From: JBILVQ01 sp044370375
GTDB lineage: Bacteria > Bacteroidota > Bacteroidia > UBA4408
NCBI GenBank assembly: GCA_044370375.1
Contig: JBILVQ010000089.1
Location: 1-11,605, forward strand
Direction of reading: 5' to 3'
Length of the DNA: 11,605 nucleotides
In this document: positions 1 to 5,093 of the stretch, in pieces
How positions within the stretch are numbered: the first letter of the stretch is position 1
How the letters are laid out: each line of letters begins with the position of its first letter
The notes under the pieces: model-generated
What the model saw: only the letters and a program-made list of their open reading frames with translations
Told to the model about the DNA's origin: nothing
The model's database searches: none
Program-made: the position numbers and the translations under genes

Positions 1-71
1 GTCGTGTTTTGGGCAAAACTGATTGATGTTGTCAGCAACCCTATCAAGCATATAATTATTTTTCGATTCAT
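1..71 (-). CDS. Secreted protein, N-terminal fragment (runs off left edge)
   Basis: Reading the minus strand from position 71, an open frame begins with ATG and encodes M-N-R-K, a hydrophobic core (IIICLIGLL) and a signal-peptidase-like end SFAQ followed by N-T, then leaves the window. This is a typical Bacteroidota Sec signal peptide (charged n-region, hydrophobic core, cleavage after FAQ). An in-frame ATG at 77 (M-T before the same sequence) is an alternative start. Only 23 codons are visible, so the function of the mature protein cannot be told. A promoter match lies about 70 bases upstream at 142-171. The call rests on the signal peptide; a chance open frame is possible but unlikely given the clean n/h/c pattern. 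Confidence 0.65.
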   Translation of the reverse strand, partial: MNRKIIICLIGLLTTSISFAQNT

Positions 72-141
72 AGTCATTTCAAAATTACCGCTAACTTACA
101 TATACCCGCATAAAAACCATATTTTTTTTGCGGTTTTCTTT

Positions 142-171
142 CAAAGATAAACAAAGTCCTTGAAAACCAAA
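142..171 (-). promoter_or_regulatory. Candidate Bacteroidota promoter for the left-edge secreted gene
   Basis: On the minus strand a TTTG box (168-171) is followed after 18 bases by TATCTTTG (142-149), matching the Bacteroidota primary-sigma pattern TTTG / TAnnTTTG. It would give a leader of about 60 bases. That leader contains an AT-rich hairpin closed by CCGCA and TGCGG (106-133). The assignment is by pattern only. Confidence 0.45.
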
Positions 172-183
172 TGCCCCGTAAGT

Positions 184-234
184 GTTTGGAATCGCTTCCA
201 TCCGTTTCCAAACGGATAACAAACGATTCCAAAC
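184..234. repeat. Nested perfect inverted repeats upstream of promoter copy A
   Basis: GTTTGGAATCG (184-194) and CGATTCCAAAC (224-234) are exact reverse complements. Between them TCCGTTT-CC-AAACGGA (201-216) is a second perfect palindrome. Together they can form a cruciform or a dimeric operator ending about 10 bases before the -33 box of the plus-strand promoter. The equivalent place in copy B (about 2353-2372) keeps only one half-site. Confidence 0.6.
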
Positions 235-244
235 GGCTATTTTC

Positions 245-275
245 TTGGGGTTAGGTGATCTGTTTTGTAATTTTG
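245..275 (+). promoter_or_regulatory. Candidate Bacteroidota promoter (copy A)
   Basis: TTGG (245-248) is followed after 19 bases by TAATTTTG (268-275), a full match to TAnnTTTG. The same arrangement with identical 19-base spacing occurs in copy B (2380-2410), which supports function. No open reading frame with a signal or domain follows on the plus strand. The product, if any, would be an untranslated RNA of about 230-270 bases ending at the hairpins at 494-550. Confidence 0.5.
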
Positions 276-284
276 CTTTACGGG

Positions 285-305
285 GTGGGGCAGGTACGGC
301 CCCAC
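285..305 (+). other. Leader hairpin directly after promoter copy A
   Basis: GTGGGGC, a 7-base loop AGGTACG, and GCCCCAC form a perfect 7-bp stem starting about 10 bases after the -7 box, so it would be the first structure in the transcript. The same position in copy B can form a shorter TGGG/CCCA stem (about 2417-2437) with a different sequence. Confidence 0.5.
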
Positions 306-493
306 AAAAAGTGAGCTCCAGAGACATTTAGGCAAGAATCTTCCGGACTCCTAATATCATAAAGCAATAATAGCCACCAACCCCGCTAAATCCCAAACCA
401 AATTGCAGCCAAAGTACAAAAGCAAGCCGTACTAAGTACCCAAGCGTTTCCGGTGCAAGGCGTAGGTTTCAGTCAACACCGAATAGAACAAAA

Positions 494-515
494 AAGCCCC
501 ACATCACAGGGGCTT
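494..515 (-). terminator. Rho-independent terminator of the cassette operon
   Basis: AAGCCCC (494-500), an 8-base loop and GGGGCTT (509-515) form a perfect 7-bp stem. On the minus strand it is followed by six T, so it suits termination of the minus-strand genes at 624-1973. On the plus strand only three T follow, giving weaker use for the candidate plus-strand transcript. Confidence 0.7.
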
Positions 516-527
516 TCGGGAGGGCTT

Positions 528-555
528 TCCCGACATGGGTCGGGAGGGTCTTTTT
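528..555 (+). terminator. Second hairpin with plus-strand T-run
   Basis: TCCCGAC-ATGG-GTCGGGA (528-545) is a perfect 7-bp hairpin. On the plus strand GGGTC and five T follow (551-555), so it can end plus-strand transcription from the promoter at 245-275. With the hairpin at 494-515 it forms a bidirectional termination zone. Confidence 0.5.
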
Positions 556-572
556 CGTCTACTCGGCTAAAT

Positions 573-584
573 GTTAGCAGTAGC
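573..584 (-). repeat. Cassette boundary repeat (end of the 149/87-aa unit)
   Basis: On the minus strand this reads GCTACTGCTAAC, the reverse complement (11 of 12) of GTTAGCAGTAAC at 1357-1368. The pair brackets the 149-aa/87-aa unit exactly, as the two cleavage-proximal core sites bracket an integron cassette. The rest of an attC-like hairpin is not visible beyond this site; the terminator zone follows instead. Confidence 0.55.
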
Positions 585-623
585 ACATCTTCCGTCCGTT
601 AATATTTTCGTGTCGTGTCGCAT

Positions 624-887
624 TTAATAAATTGTAAAAAGCAAAGGTAAAAATAGAATTGTCAGCAAAACCAAAATGTAAATTATAAATTTCTTTAGCT
701 GCTTATTGTCTTTTTGTATTAAAAACCTAAGTGTCAAATTAGCTAACATGAGAAGAGGGTAAAAAAGCCAAAAAAGAATAATTCCTTTGTCTGAGCCGTC
801 TGCCCTTATGCTTTGTCTCAAATACCAAATTGCTGTCACGTTAACCAAGCAAATAAATATGATTATTATGTAGTTCTTCTTTTGCAT
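624..887 (-). CDS. Small three-helix membrane protein, unknown function
   Basis: The 87-aa product starts with M-Q-K-K-N and has three predicted membrane helices at about residues 5-23, 35-57 and 66-86. A short charged loop (R-A-D-G-S-D-K) lies between the first two, and a lysine-rich loop (QKDNKQLKK) before the third. No known domain was recognised. It begins 7 bases after the stop of the upstream 149-aa gene, so the two are probably cotranscribed. Base composition is AT-rich, like its cassette neighbours. It ends at TAA about 40 bases before the boundary repeat at 573-584. It may be a partner or immunity-like protein for the 149-aa gene, but nothing in the sequence proves this. Confidence 0.7.
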   Translation of the reverse strand: MQKKNYIIIIFICLVNVTAIWYLRQSIRADGSDKGIILFWLFYPLLMLANLTLRFLIQKDNKQLKKFIIYILVLLTILFLPLLFTIY

Positions 888-894
888 TATTTCT

Positions 895-1344
895 TTACTT
901 CAATTCTGTCAATTTATGTCGTAAAATACTTTTGACTTTTACATAATCAATGTCTGTATTAGTCGTATGGATTTTAAAAATTGGAGTTTTATTTAGGTCG
1001 TAAAAATGAAGATGATTTATGGTCGTGTATCTTGCTCCATTTTGGTCATGCCGAAAATACTTTAAGTCTTTCAACTCATAGGTCAAGCCTGTTTTGTTAA
1101 TTATAATCTTGTCTTGGTCGATGATACAAATTGGTTTCTTGTCAGCCGATTTAACAATAAAATATAAACAAATCAGTCCTAAGAATGAAGACACAATCAA
1201 GTCAAGCCAGAATAAATCATTGTCATTTTTGATTTCAGGATAGGTCTTAAAGTTAATAATAAGAATTGTCAAAAGTACCAACGAAACATAAAACAAATTA
1301 ATTGCTTTTGACTGTCGTATTTCTATTGATTGTCGATTTTGCAC
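895..1344 (-). CDS. Two-helix membrane protein with soluble C-terminal domain (PH-like, STM3941-like?)
   Basis: The proposed start is GTG at 1344, giving 149 aa. An ATG at 1479 is in frame, but the extra 45 codons lie wholly inside the palindromic junction (1357-1496) and are unlikely to be native protein. Helices are predicted at about residues 14-31 and 45-64. After them comes a hydrophilic domain with the pattern KKPICIIDQDKIIIN and alternating short beta strands. The layout (N-terminal SIEIRQSKA stretch, two helices, then K-P-x-x-x-I-D-x-x-x-I) resembles the STM3941/bacterial-PH-like membrane families; this is a weak resemblance from memory. It is followed after 7 bases by the 87-aa gene. 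No catalytic motif was seen. Confidence 0.6.
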   Translation of the reverse strand: MQNRQSIEIRQSKAINLFYVSLVLLTILIINFKTYPEIKNDNDLFWLDLIVSSFLGLICLYFIVKSADKKPICIIDQDKIIINKTGLTYELKDLKYFRHDQNGARYTTINHLHFYDLNKTPIFKIHTTNTDIDYVKVKSILRHKLTELK

Positions 1345-1356
1345 GGTCGTAATTGT

Positions 1357-1496
1357 GTTACTGCTAACGATTTGAAGATTTGCGAATTGGCGGATTTGGA
1401 ACTTCAACCTGTCGACTTGCAACAAAGGTAAGATTGAAAATGGAACGTAAAAGTACCTTTTCAACCCGCCATTTTGCAAATGTGCTGTTATAGGGC
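1357..1496 (-). repeat. attC-like recombination site candidate between two cassettes
   Basis: On the minus strand this 140-bp element begins GCCCTATAAC (1487-1496) and ends GTTAGCAGTAAC (1357-1368). Inside, ATTTGCRAAWTGGCGGRTT (1378-1397) pairs with its inverse at 1462-1481, matching 17 of 20. AAAGGTA (1424-1430) pairs perfectly with TACCTTT (1454-1460). The result is a nested stem that could fold as a single strand, with terminal AAC and GTT core trinucleotides as in integron attC sites. The core heptamers (CTATAAC, GTTAGCA) do not fit the RYYYAAC/GTTRRRY consensus exactly. The stop codon of the 161-aa gene lies within the left end. Confidence 0.5.
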
Positions 1497-1973
1497 GTTT
1501 TTCTTCCGTCTGTTTGCATAAATTAAGATTAAAAGAGTTCCTATTCCCATTGTCAAAAATATGGAGCCACCGATATAGTTTGCTTTTTGATTGTCTTTAT
1601 AGATTGTTTGTTCATTATTCCTTATTTCACGAATTCCCAATGTATGTCCGTCAAAACTTGGTGTCACTGTTTGGTCAGCGTAAAAAGTATAAGTCTTGCC
1701 AATTTCAATTTTGCTTTTAAGGTTGTTGTTGTCGGCTTGCTCTTTTGTCCCAAGATAAATGCCGTAAATCTTGTCGGTCTCAGAAAATCTAAAGTCAAGA
1801 GAATATGCAAGTCCGGATTTGCCACTTTGAAATTCTTGAATTGTCAAGTTAGTAACTGTCCCATTAAATTTATATAAATTGTCAATGGTCTGCTGTCCTC
1901 GGTAGATTAGTAATAGTCCACCAAGAATACAAACAATTGTTGTCAAGATTAATGTCGTTTTGTTCTGTTTCAA
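1488..1973 (-). CDS. Two-helix membrane protein, DUF3592-like layout, unknown function
   Basis: The 161-aa product has a helix at about residues 7-25, a soluble domain of about 105 residues (28-131), and a second helix at 132-153 with a positive tail R-R-K-K. This layout, with the central beta-rich domain between two helices, is like DUF3592 proteins; the resemblance is topological and not decisive. The start is TTG at 1973, because no ATG or GTG fits and an in-frame TAA lies 21 bases upstream. The last residues (N-A-L, stop) are encoded by the boundary repeat GCCCTATAAC, so the gene ends inside the junction. The gene is flanked by inverted copies of that boundary (1487-1496 and 1999-2008), which makes it a single-gene unit. 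Confidence 0.65.
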   Translation of the reverse strand: MKQNKTTLILTTIVCILGGLLLIYRGQQTIDNLYKFNGTVTNLTIQEFQSGKSGLAYSLDFRFSETDKIYGIYLGTKEQADNNNLKSKIEIGKTYTFYADQTVTPSFDGHTLGIREIRNNEQTIYKDNQKANYIGGSIFLTMGIGTLLILIYANRRKKNAL

Positions 1974-1998
1974 TGTCGGTTGTGTCGTCTTTTAAAAT

Positions 1999-2064
1999 GC
2001 CCTATAACTCACTTGTATGCGAAAAAAAATCTTCGCCAGATTTACAAATTCGGGTGGATTGGCG
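1999..2064 (-). repeat. Cassette boundary repeat and partial attC-like half element upstream of the 161-aa gene
   Basis: On the minus strand GTTATAGGGC (1999-2008) lies 25 bases before the TTG start of the 161-aa gene and is the exact reverse complement of the boundary after that gene. About 25 bases outside it, CGCCAGATTTACAAAT (2034-2049, plus strand) matches the half-site CGCCA(n)TTnGCAAAT found twice in the junction at 1357-1496. CGCCA (2034-2038) also pairs with TGGCG (2060-2064). The outer end of the element cannot be fixed. Confidence 0.45.
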
Positions 2065-2379
2065 TAGGTTTTACCCAAGGCGCCAAAAGCCCTCCCAAGC
2101 TCAACATTCCCTCCATCAAACCCGAATCCCCCCTCTATTTTCCTCCTTTTTAATCCCATAATTATTCTTTTCTTTTTTGCTTCCCCAAAAGCAATTAAAC
2201 ATTTCACCATCAAAGGTGGAAAATTTTAGCCTTGAATCCAAACCCGAATTGAAAGAAAATTGGTCCAGAAGTAAAATAGTCGTTCCATAAACGTTTCGGG
2301 TACGACTATTATGAAATTGAAGGTTTTTATTTAACACCCCTAAATGTCCGTTTAGAATCGCTACCAAACGACTGTTTTA

Positions 2380-2410
2380 TTGAGACAACATGATCTACTT
2401 TATAGTTTTG
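2380..2410 (+). promoter_or_regulatory. Candidate Bacteroidota promoter (copy B)
   Basis: TTGA (2380-2383) and TAGTTTTG (2403-2410) are separated by 19 bases, the same spacing as in copy A. TGATCT lies between them in both copies, and GCTTTAC follows both. The predicted transcript would run about 245 bases to the hairpin at 2635-2662. Confidence 0.5.
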
Positions 2411-2634
2411 CTTTACTGGGTTCTCCGATATTGCCCATCATAGATAATGAGTTTCAGGGACAATTGGGCTCCCCATTTCCCCACTTATCCCATCCTTAAA
2501 ATACCTAACCTTTAAATCCCCACCCAACCCCAAAAAATCCTAAACCCGAATCTAAGCAAAGCACCAAAGTTAAGCCCATCAGATTCCCGGCTTTTACCTT
2601 GCCAATTGCAGCCTTGCCTCAAGCCCAAACAAAA

Positions 2635-2662
2635 AGCCCTCCCGAATGCTTTCGAGAGGGCT
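2635..2662 (-). terminator. Bidirectional terminator after the DUF6580-like gene
   Basis: AGCCCTC (2635-2641) and GAGGGCT (2656-2662) form a perfect 7-bp stem with a 14-base loop. On the minus strand five T follow, about 35 bases after the stop of the gene at 2698-3240. On the plus strand CTCTTTATAATG follows, a weaker signal that could end the copy B transcript. Confidence 0.7.
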
Positions 2663-2697
2663 CTTTATAATGTTTTTCATCCTACAGACCAATCGCT

Positions 2698-3240
2698 TTA
2701 TGCAATCGCCCGCTTCGAATAAAAGTGAAACGCGTAGTAAAACAAGGAACAAAATATCAAATCGCCAATCACCGATCCAAGGAAGGGTAAGGCTGCCACA
2801 TAACAATGAATCAATCCTCCCGCATCTTGTGAATAAAGCGGATTGCCCGGCCAGCAAAAGAAATTCGATATGGTCCAAAATAACAAAGAGGAACTCAACG
2901 AGAAGCCCAATAGGTTCTTATGACTCGCAGTCGATGGCTTAAAAAACCATCCCAATACCACCATCGACAAGATTCCTAAATATACACCCACCGTCATGGT
3001 ATCCGTGAAATACGACAATTGAAAGGGCATATTGTAAACCCAACTGTTTAAAAGGATGTCGGATATACCCATGGCCAAGACAATGGCAAAGACCGATAAC
3101 CACTTACGGTTCACCAAGGCTCCTCCAAACAAAGCCATGGCCGCAACCGGTGTGAAATTAGCAGGGTGGGGCAGAAGACGTGCAACAACGGTTAACAATA
3201 GCGTTGCCGCCACAAAAATCATTTTTTGACGATTATTCAT
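2698..3240 (-). CDS. DUF6580 family integral membrane protein (putative transporter component)
   Basis: The 180-aa product is very hydrophobic, with about five helices (about residues 8-24, 31-43 with 47-66, 80-99, 112-129 and 150-172). It carries the family hallmark RLLPHPANFTPVAAMALFGG at residues 21-40, and a second conserved zone ending in G-L-I-H-C-Y-x-A-A-L-P-F with G-D at 159-160. I recognise these as the DUF6580 pattern. Members are annotated as putative transport proteins, and their small six-helix-like layout recalls ECF-transporter S components; the substrate is unknown. The start at 3240 places the signature at the usual distance from the N terminus. It has its own promoter-like site upstream and a terminator downstream, so it seems monocistronic. 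Confidence 0.8.
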   Translation of the reverse strand: MNNRQKMIFVAATLLLTVVARLLPHPANFTPVAAMALFGGALVNRKWLSVFAIVLAMGISDILLNSWVYNMPFQLSYFTDTMTVGVYLGILSMVVLGWFFKPSTASHKNLLGFSLSSSLLFWTISNFFCWPGNPLYSQDAGGLIHCYVAALPFLGSVIGDLIFCSLFYYAFHFYSKRAIA

Positions 3241-3272
3241 AAGTAGTTTTTCAGCTAATTCTTTTCAGGCCT

Positions 3273-3299
3273 CAAAATTAACAAGAGTAGCGAAACAAA
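3273..3299 (-). promoter_or_regulatory. Weak candidate promoter for the DUF6580-like gene
   Basis: On the minus strand TAATTTTG (3273-3280) is a full TAnnTTTG match, 32 bases before the ATG. A TTTG lies upstream at 3296-3299, but only 15 bases away, shorter than usual, so the -33 element is uncertain. Confidence 0.35.
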
Positions 3300-3305
3300 A
3301 AAATA

Positions 3306-4397
3306 TCAATTGGGATTATAAACTTTAATTACCACCACAAAATCTTCTAAAGTCTTTACTTGCTTCACCCTGTTGAGGTTAGCCAGCTGATTTTTTCGGG
3401 GTAATTCCAGACTTCCCTTCAGCGAGTCTTTTTCTAAACTCTCTAAAATACTCATTAAACACGATGATTTCACCGCAAAGGCCGTACCCTCCGTTTCGGT
3501 TTGCTTTCCGCTGATGATGCCAATCACATTGCCTTTTTCGTCAAGCAATGGTCCGCCACTGTTCCCCGGATTCACCGGAATACTCACCTGACATGAGCCT
3601 GTATCGCCTTCAAATCCGGTTTTGGCACTCAACGACCCTTCGCCAAAAACCACATCCTCGCGCGGATAACCAAGGGTATAAACGTTTTCACCCAGGTTCA
3701 AATCACGGTTTTTAAAGGTATAAGGCAAATTTTTATAAGGCTCGAAACCGGCATCCGTAATTTGTAAAATGGCCAAGTCCGTTAATTGATCGCGGTAAAT
3801 GGCCTTGGCCTTGAAACGCTGACCCTTGTTATTGACAATAAATACAGAATCAGCATTGTTCACAATATGCAAACTGGTTACAAAAATGCCATCTTTGGTA
3901 AGGGCAAAGCCGGTACCGGTATAATTGGCAGGGGCCACGGTCGTTTTTTGCTCATCAAGGGTTTTAAGGTCCTTGATGATGGCGTGCTGATTTCTTTTGA
4001 TTTTATCAATGTCCTTTCTTAACGCCCTGAAATTGGCGCTTTGGCGTTGATTTTCCGAGCTGCTGTTGTAAATCAACAGGGAGCTAAGGGCTACCACCAA
4101 ACTTACCGATGCTGCCACCAGGGCTATTCTCTTGTTTCTGGTCCACAAGCGAATGACCTTGGTATTGTCGGGACTAGCTACTGATCTTTCGAAACTAACT
4201 TTTTCAATCAGGGCCTTTAATTTTACCGCCTCGGCATGTTCTTGCAAGGAAACCAACATGCGCTGGTGTTCCATTAAATCGTTGAGCAGGGCAGGGTTGC
4301 CGGCCAACGCTTTCTCAAAATTTTCTAAAGCCTCCCCACTCAGCTTACCGCCCAGGTAATCTTCTATTAAGCTGATGTTTTGCCAATCTGTTCTCAT
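3306..4397 (-). CDS. Membrane-anchored anti-sigma-like protein fused to a trypsin-like (S1C) serine protease
   Basis: The 363-aa product has three parts. Residues 1-80 are soluble with I-E-D-Y-L-G-G-K-L-S-G and F-E-K-A-L...P-A-L, the pattern seen at the N terminus of Bacteroidota anti-sigma and related ECF-linked proteins. A membrane helix follows at about 91-110, then a short coiled coil at about 114-150. Residues 155-325 form a trypsin-fold domain with the triad visible: H177 (TSLHIV), D207 (LTDLAIL) and S280 in GNSGGP. No PDZ domain is present. Topology puts the N terminus in the cytoplasm and the protease in the periplasm. The gene overlaps the ECF sigma gene by ATGA (4394-4397), so the two are translationally coupled. 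I infer that it restrains the sigma factor and that the periplasmic part senses or processes damaged proteins. Confidence 0.85.
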   Translation of the reverse strand: MRTDWQNISLIEDYLGGKLSGEALENFEKALAGNPALLNDLMEHQRMLVSLQEHAEAVKLKALIEKVSFERSVASPDNTKVIRLWTRNKRIALVAASVSLVVALSSLLIYNSSSENQRQSANFRALRKDIDKIKRNQHAIIKDLKTLDEQKTTVAPANYTGTGFALTKDGIFVTSLHIVNNADSVFIVNNKGQRFKAKAIYRDQLTDLAILQITDAGFEPYKNLPYTFKNRDLNLGENVYTLGYPREDVVFGEGSLSAKTGFEGDTGSCQVSIPVNPGNSGGPLLDEKGNVIGIISGKQTETEGTAFAVKSSCLMSILESLEKDSLKGSLELPRKNQLANLNRVKQVKTLEDFVVVIKVYNPN

Positions 4398-4975
4398 ACT
4401 TCCGTACTTTTTACACTAAAAAACAATTTCTTCAACCGCAACATACACTTGTACTTTTGGGTTTTGGCATTTTCAGGATTGGTGTAGCCAAATTTTTCGG
4501 CTATGGCCTGCATACTCATGTTTCGGATGTAAAAATCCTCAATCAAAGTTTTGCAGGGTTCCCCCAGTCCTGTCAAAGCCCGCTCCATCATTACAAAGCG
4601 ATCTTCTCTGCTGCTCCACTCCGGGTCGTCTTCAATGGGAATAAATTCTTCCCAATCTTTAACCTTCCCCAGCTCGGGAGCCATTTTCCTGATTTTTTTT
4701 AACCACAAAAAACGACTCACCGAAAAAAGATAAGTACCTACTTTACAGGTGAGCCTGAAATCTTCATCCTTGAGTTTGTAATACAAAACCAATAAGGCCT
4801 CCTGAAAAGTATCTTTGGCATCGTCCTCATTACCATTGTTGCTGATAATGAAGTGATTAACCTGCGGAAAGTGCTCTTTGTAAACCCTTTTGTAGGATGC
4901 CTCACTTTGTAAGCGAAGCCCTGCAAGCAGCTCATCATCCGAATAACCTTCCGTTACTTTATTCTCCTTTGTCAC
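4394..4975 (-). CDS. ECF-type RNA polymerase sigma factor
   Basis: The 193-aa product fits the ECF sigma-70 family. Region 2 lies at about 25-97, with D-A-K-D-T-F-Q-E-A-L (52-61) and the promoter-melting segment YLFSVSRFLWLKKIRK (82-97). Region 4 lies at about 125-187, with a helix-turn-helix around SMQAIAEKFGYTNPENA (154-170) and a basic tail. No region 3 is present. The start is GTG at 4975, directly after an in-frame TAA, so no longer form is possible. It is the first gene of a two-gene operon with the protease/anti-sigma protein. The perfect inverted repeat GGGTTACCTTT lies 20-65 bases upstream and may hold its own promoter (autoregulation, inferred). Confidence 0.9.
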   Translation of the reverse strand: MTKENKVTEGYSDDELLAGLRLQSEASYKRVYKEHFPQVNHFIISNNGNEDDAKDTFQEALLVLYYKLKDEDFRLTCKVGTYLFSVSRFLWLKKIRKMAPELGKVKDWEEFIPIEDDPEWSSREDRFVMMERALTGLGEPCKTLIEDFYIRNMSMQAIAEKFGYTNPENAKTQKYKCMLRLKKLFFSVKSTEV

Positions 4976-4994
4976 TTAATGCTTTTTACTTGGC

Positions 4995-5038
4995 AAAGGT
5001 AACCCTAAAAATATTTTTTTTATTCATGGGTTACCTTT
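4995..5038. promoter_or_regulatory. Perfect 11-bp inverted repeat in the divergent sigma/lipoprotein control region
   Basis: AAAGGTAACCC (4995-5005) and GGGTTACCTTT (5028-5038) are exact reverse complements, separated by a 22-base AT-rich spacer. Each arm contains GGTNACC. A related GGGTTTCC follows at 5040-5047. The layout puts one GGGTTACC arm upstream of each divergent gene in the matching orientation. This suggests either two -35-like elements for an ECF sigma factor or one dimeric operator. Confidence 0.6.
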
Positions 5039-5093
5039 TGGGTTTCCTGGGTATAAAGGTGTAAATTAATCACTAACAACAAAAACCAAACAA

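Larger units (their letters stand above)
174..515 (+). repeat. Copy A of a diverged duplicated promoter/leader/terminator element
   Basis: This stretch is collinear with 2337-2662. Shared landmarks in order are CCCC then TAARTGT, GAATCGCT, CCAAACGRCTRTTTT, TTG, TGATCT, TTTTGCTTTAC, a short hairpin (285-305 here), GTGAG..CAG.GACA, the block CACCAACCCC..AAATCC.AAACC, AAAG.AC.AAAG..AAGCC, and a GC hairpin with an A/T flank (494-515). Spacings between landmarks agree within about 10 bases. Copy A also has an extra 28-base palindromic insert (about 195-222). No convincing coding frame is present. It could be a noncoding RNA gene or the relic of a duplicated gene's regulatory region. Confidence 0.6.
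2337..2662 (+). repeat. Copy B of the duplicated promoter/leader/terminator element
   Basis: Collinear with 174-515 over about 320 bases (see that entry for landmarks). Copy B lacks the palindromic insert of copy A and is more strongly depleted of G: positions 2469-2547 contain no G at all on the plus strand. The two copies flank the cassette region as direct repeats. No protein-coding frame was found in it. Confidence 0.6.
1974..2697. other. Gene-free stretch of 724 bases
   Basis: No frame in this stretch has a credible start, domain or coding bias. It holds the attC-like half element (1999-2064), then a pyrimidine-rich segment of unknown role (about 2080-2220), then copy B of the duplicated element (2337-2662) with its promoter and terminator. 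GGCGTAGGTTT (2061-2071) also occurs in copy A at 459-469. This suggests further shared decayed sequence. Confidence 0.6.

Noticed and set aside
91..327. 78-codon minus-strand open frame
   Set aside because: It overlaps the nested palindrome, both candidate promoters and the leader hairpin. Its translation has no domain or signal, and the region is better explained by the duplicated noncoding element.
1514..1877. Plus-strand open frames of 68 and 96 codons
   Set aside because: They are antisense to the 161-aa membrane-protein gene, with no recognisable protein features and no promoter.
573..2008. Miniature transposon or insertion sequence with terminal inverted repeats
   Set aside because: The inverted ends are only 10-12 bp, differ between the two units, and no target-site duplication or transposase was seen. 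A cassette-boundary reading explains the shared 140-bp junction better.
1992..2367. Two minus-strand open frames of 73 and 83 codons
   Set aside because: They overlap each other in different frames, cross the boundary repeat and copy B, and show no domain.
2500..2560. G-quadruplex on the minus strand
   Set aside because: Only three closely spaced G-runs of three or more are present; a fourth needs a loop of about 13 bases, so I mention it only as a possibility.
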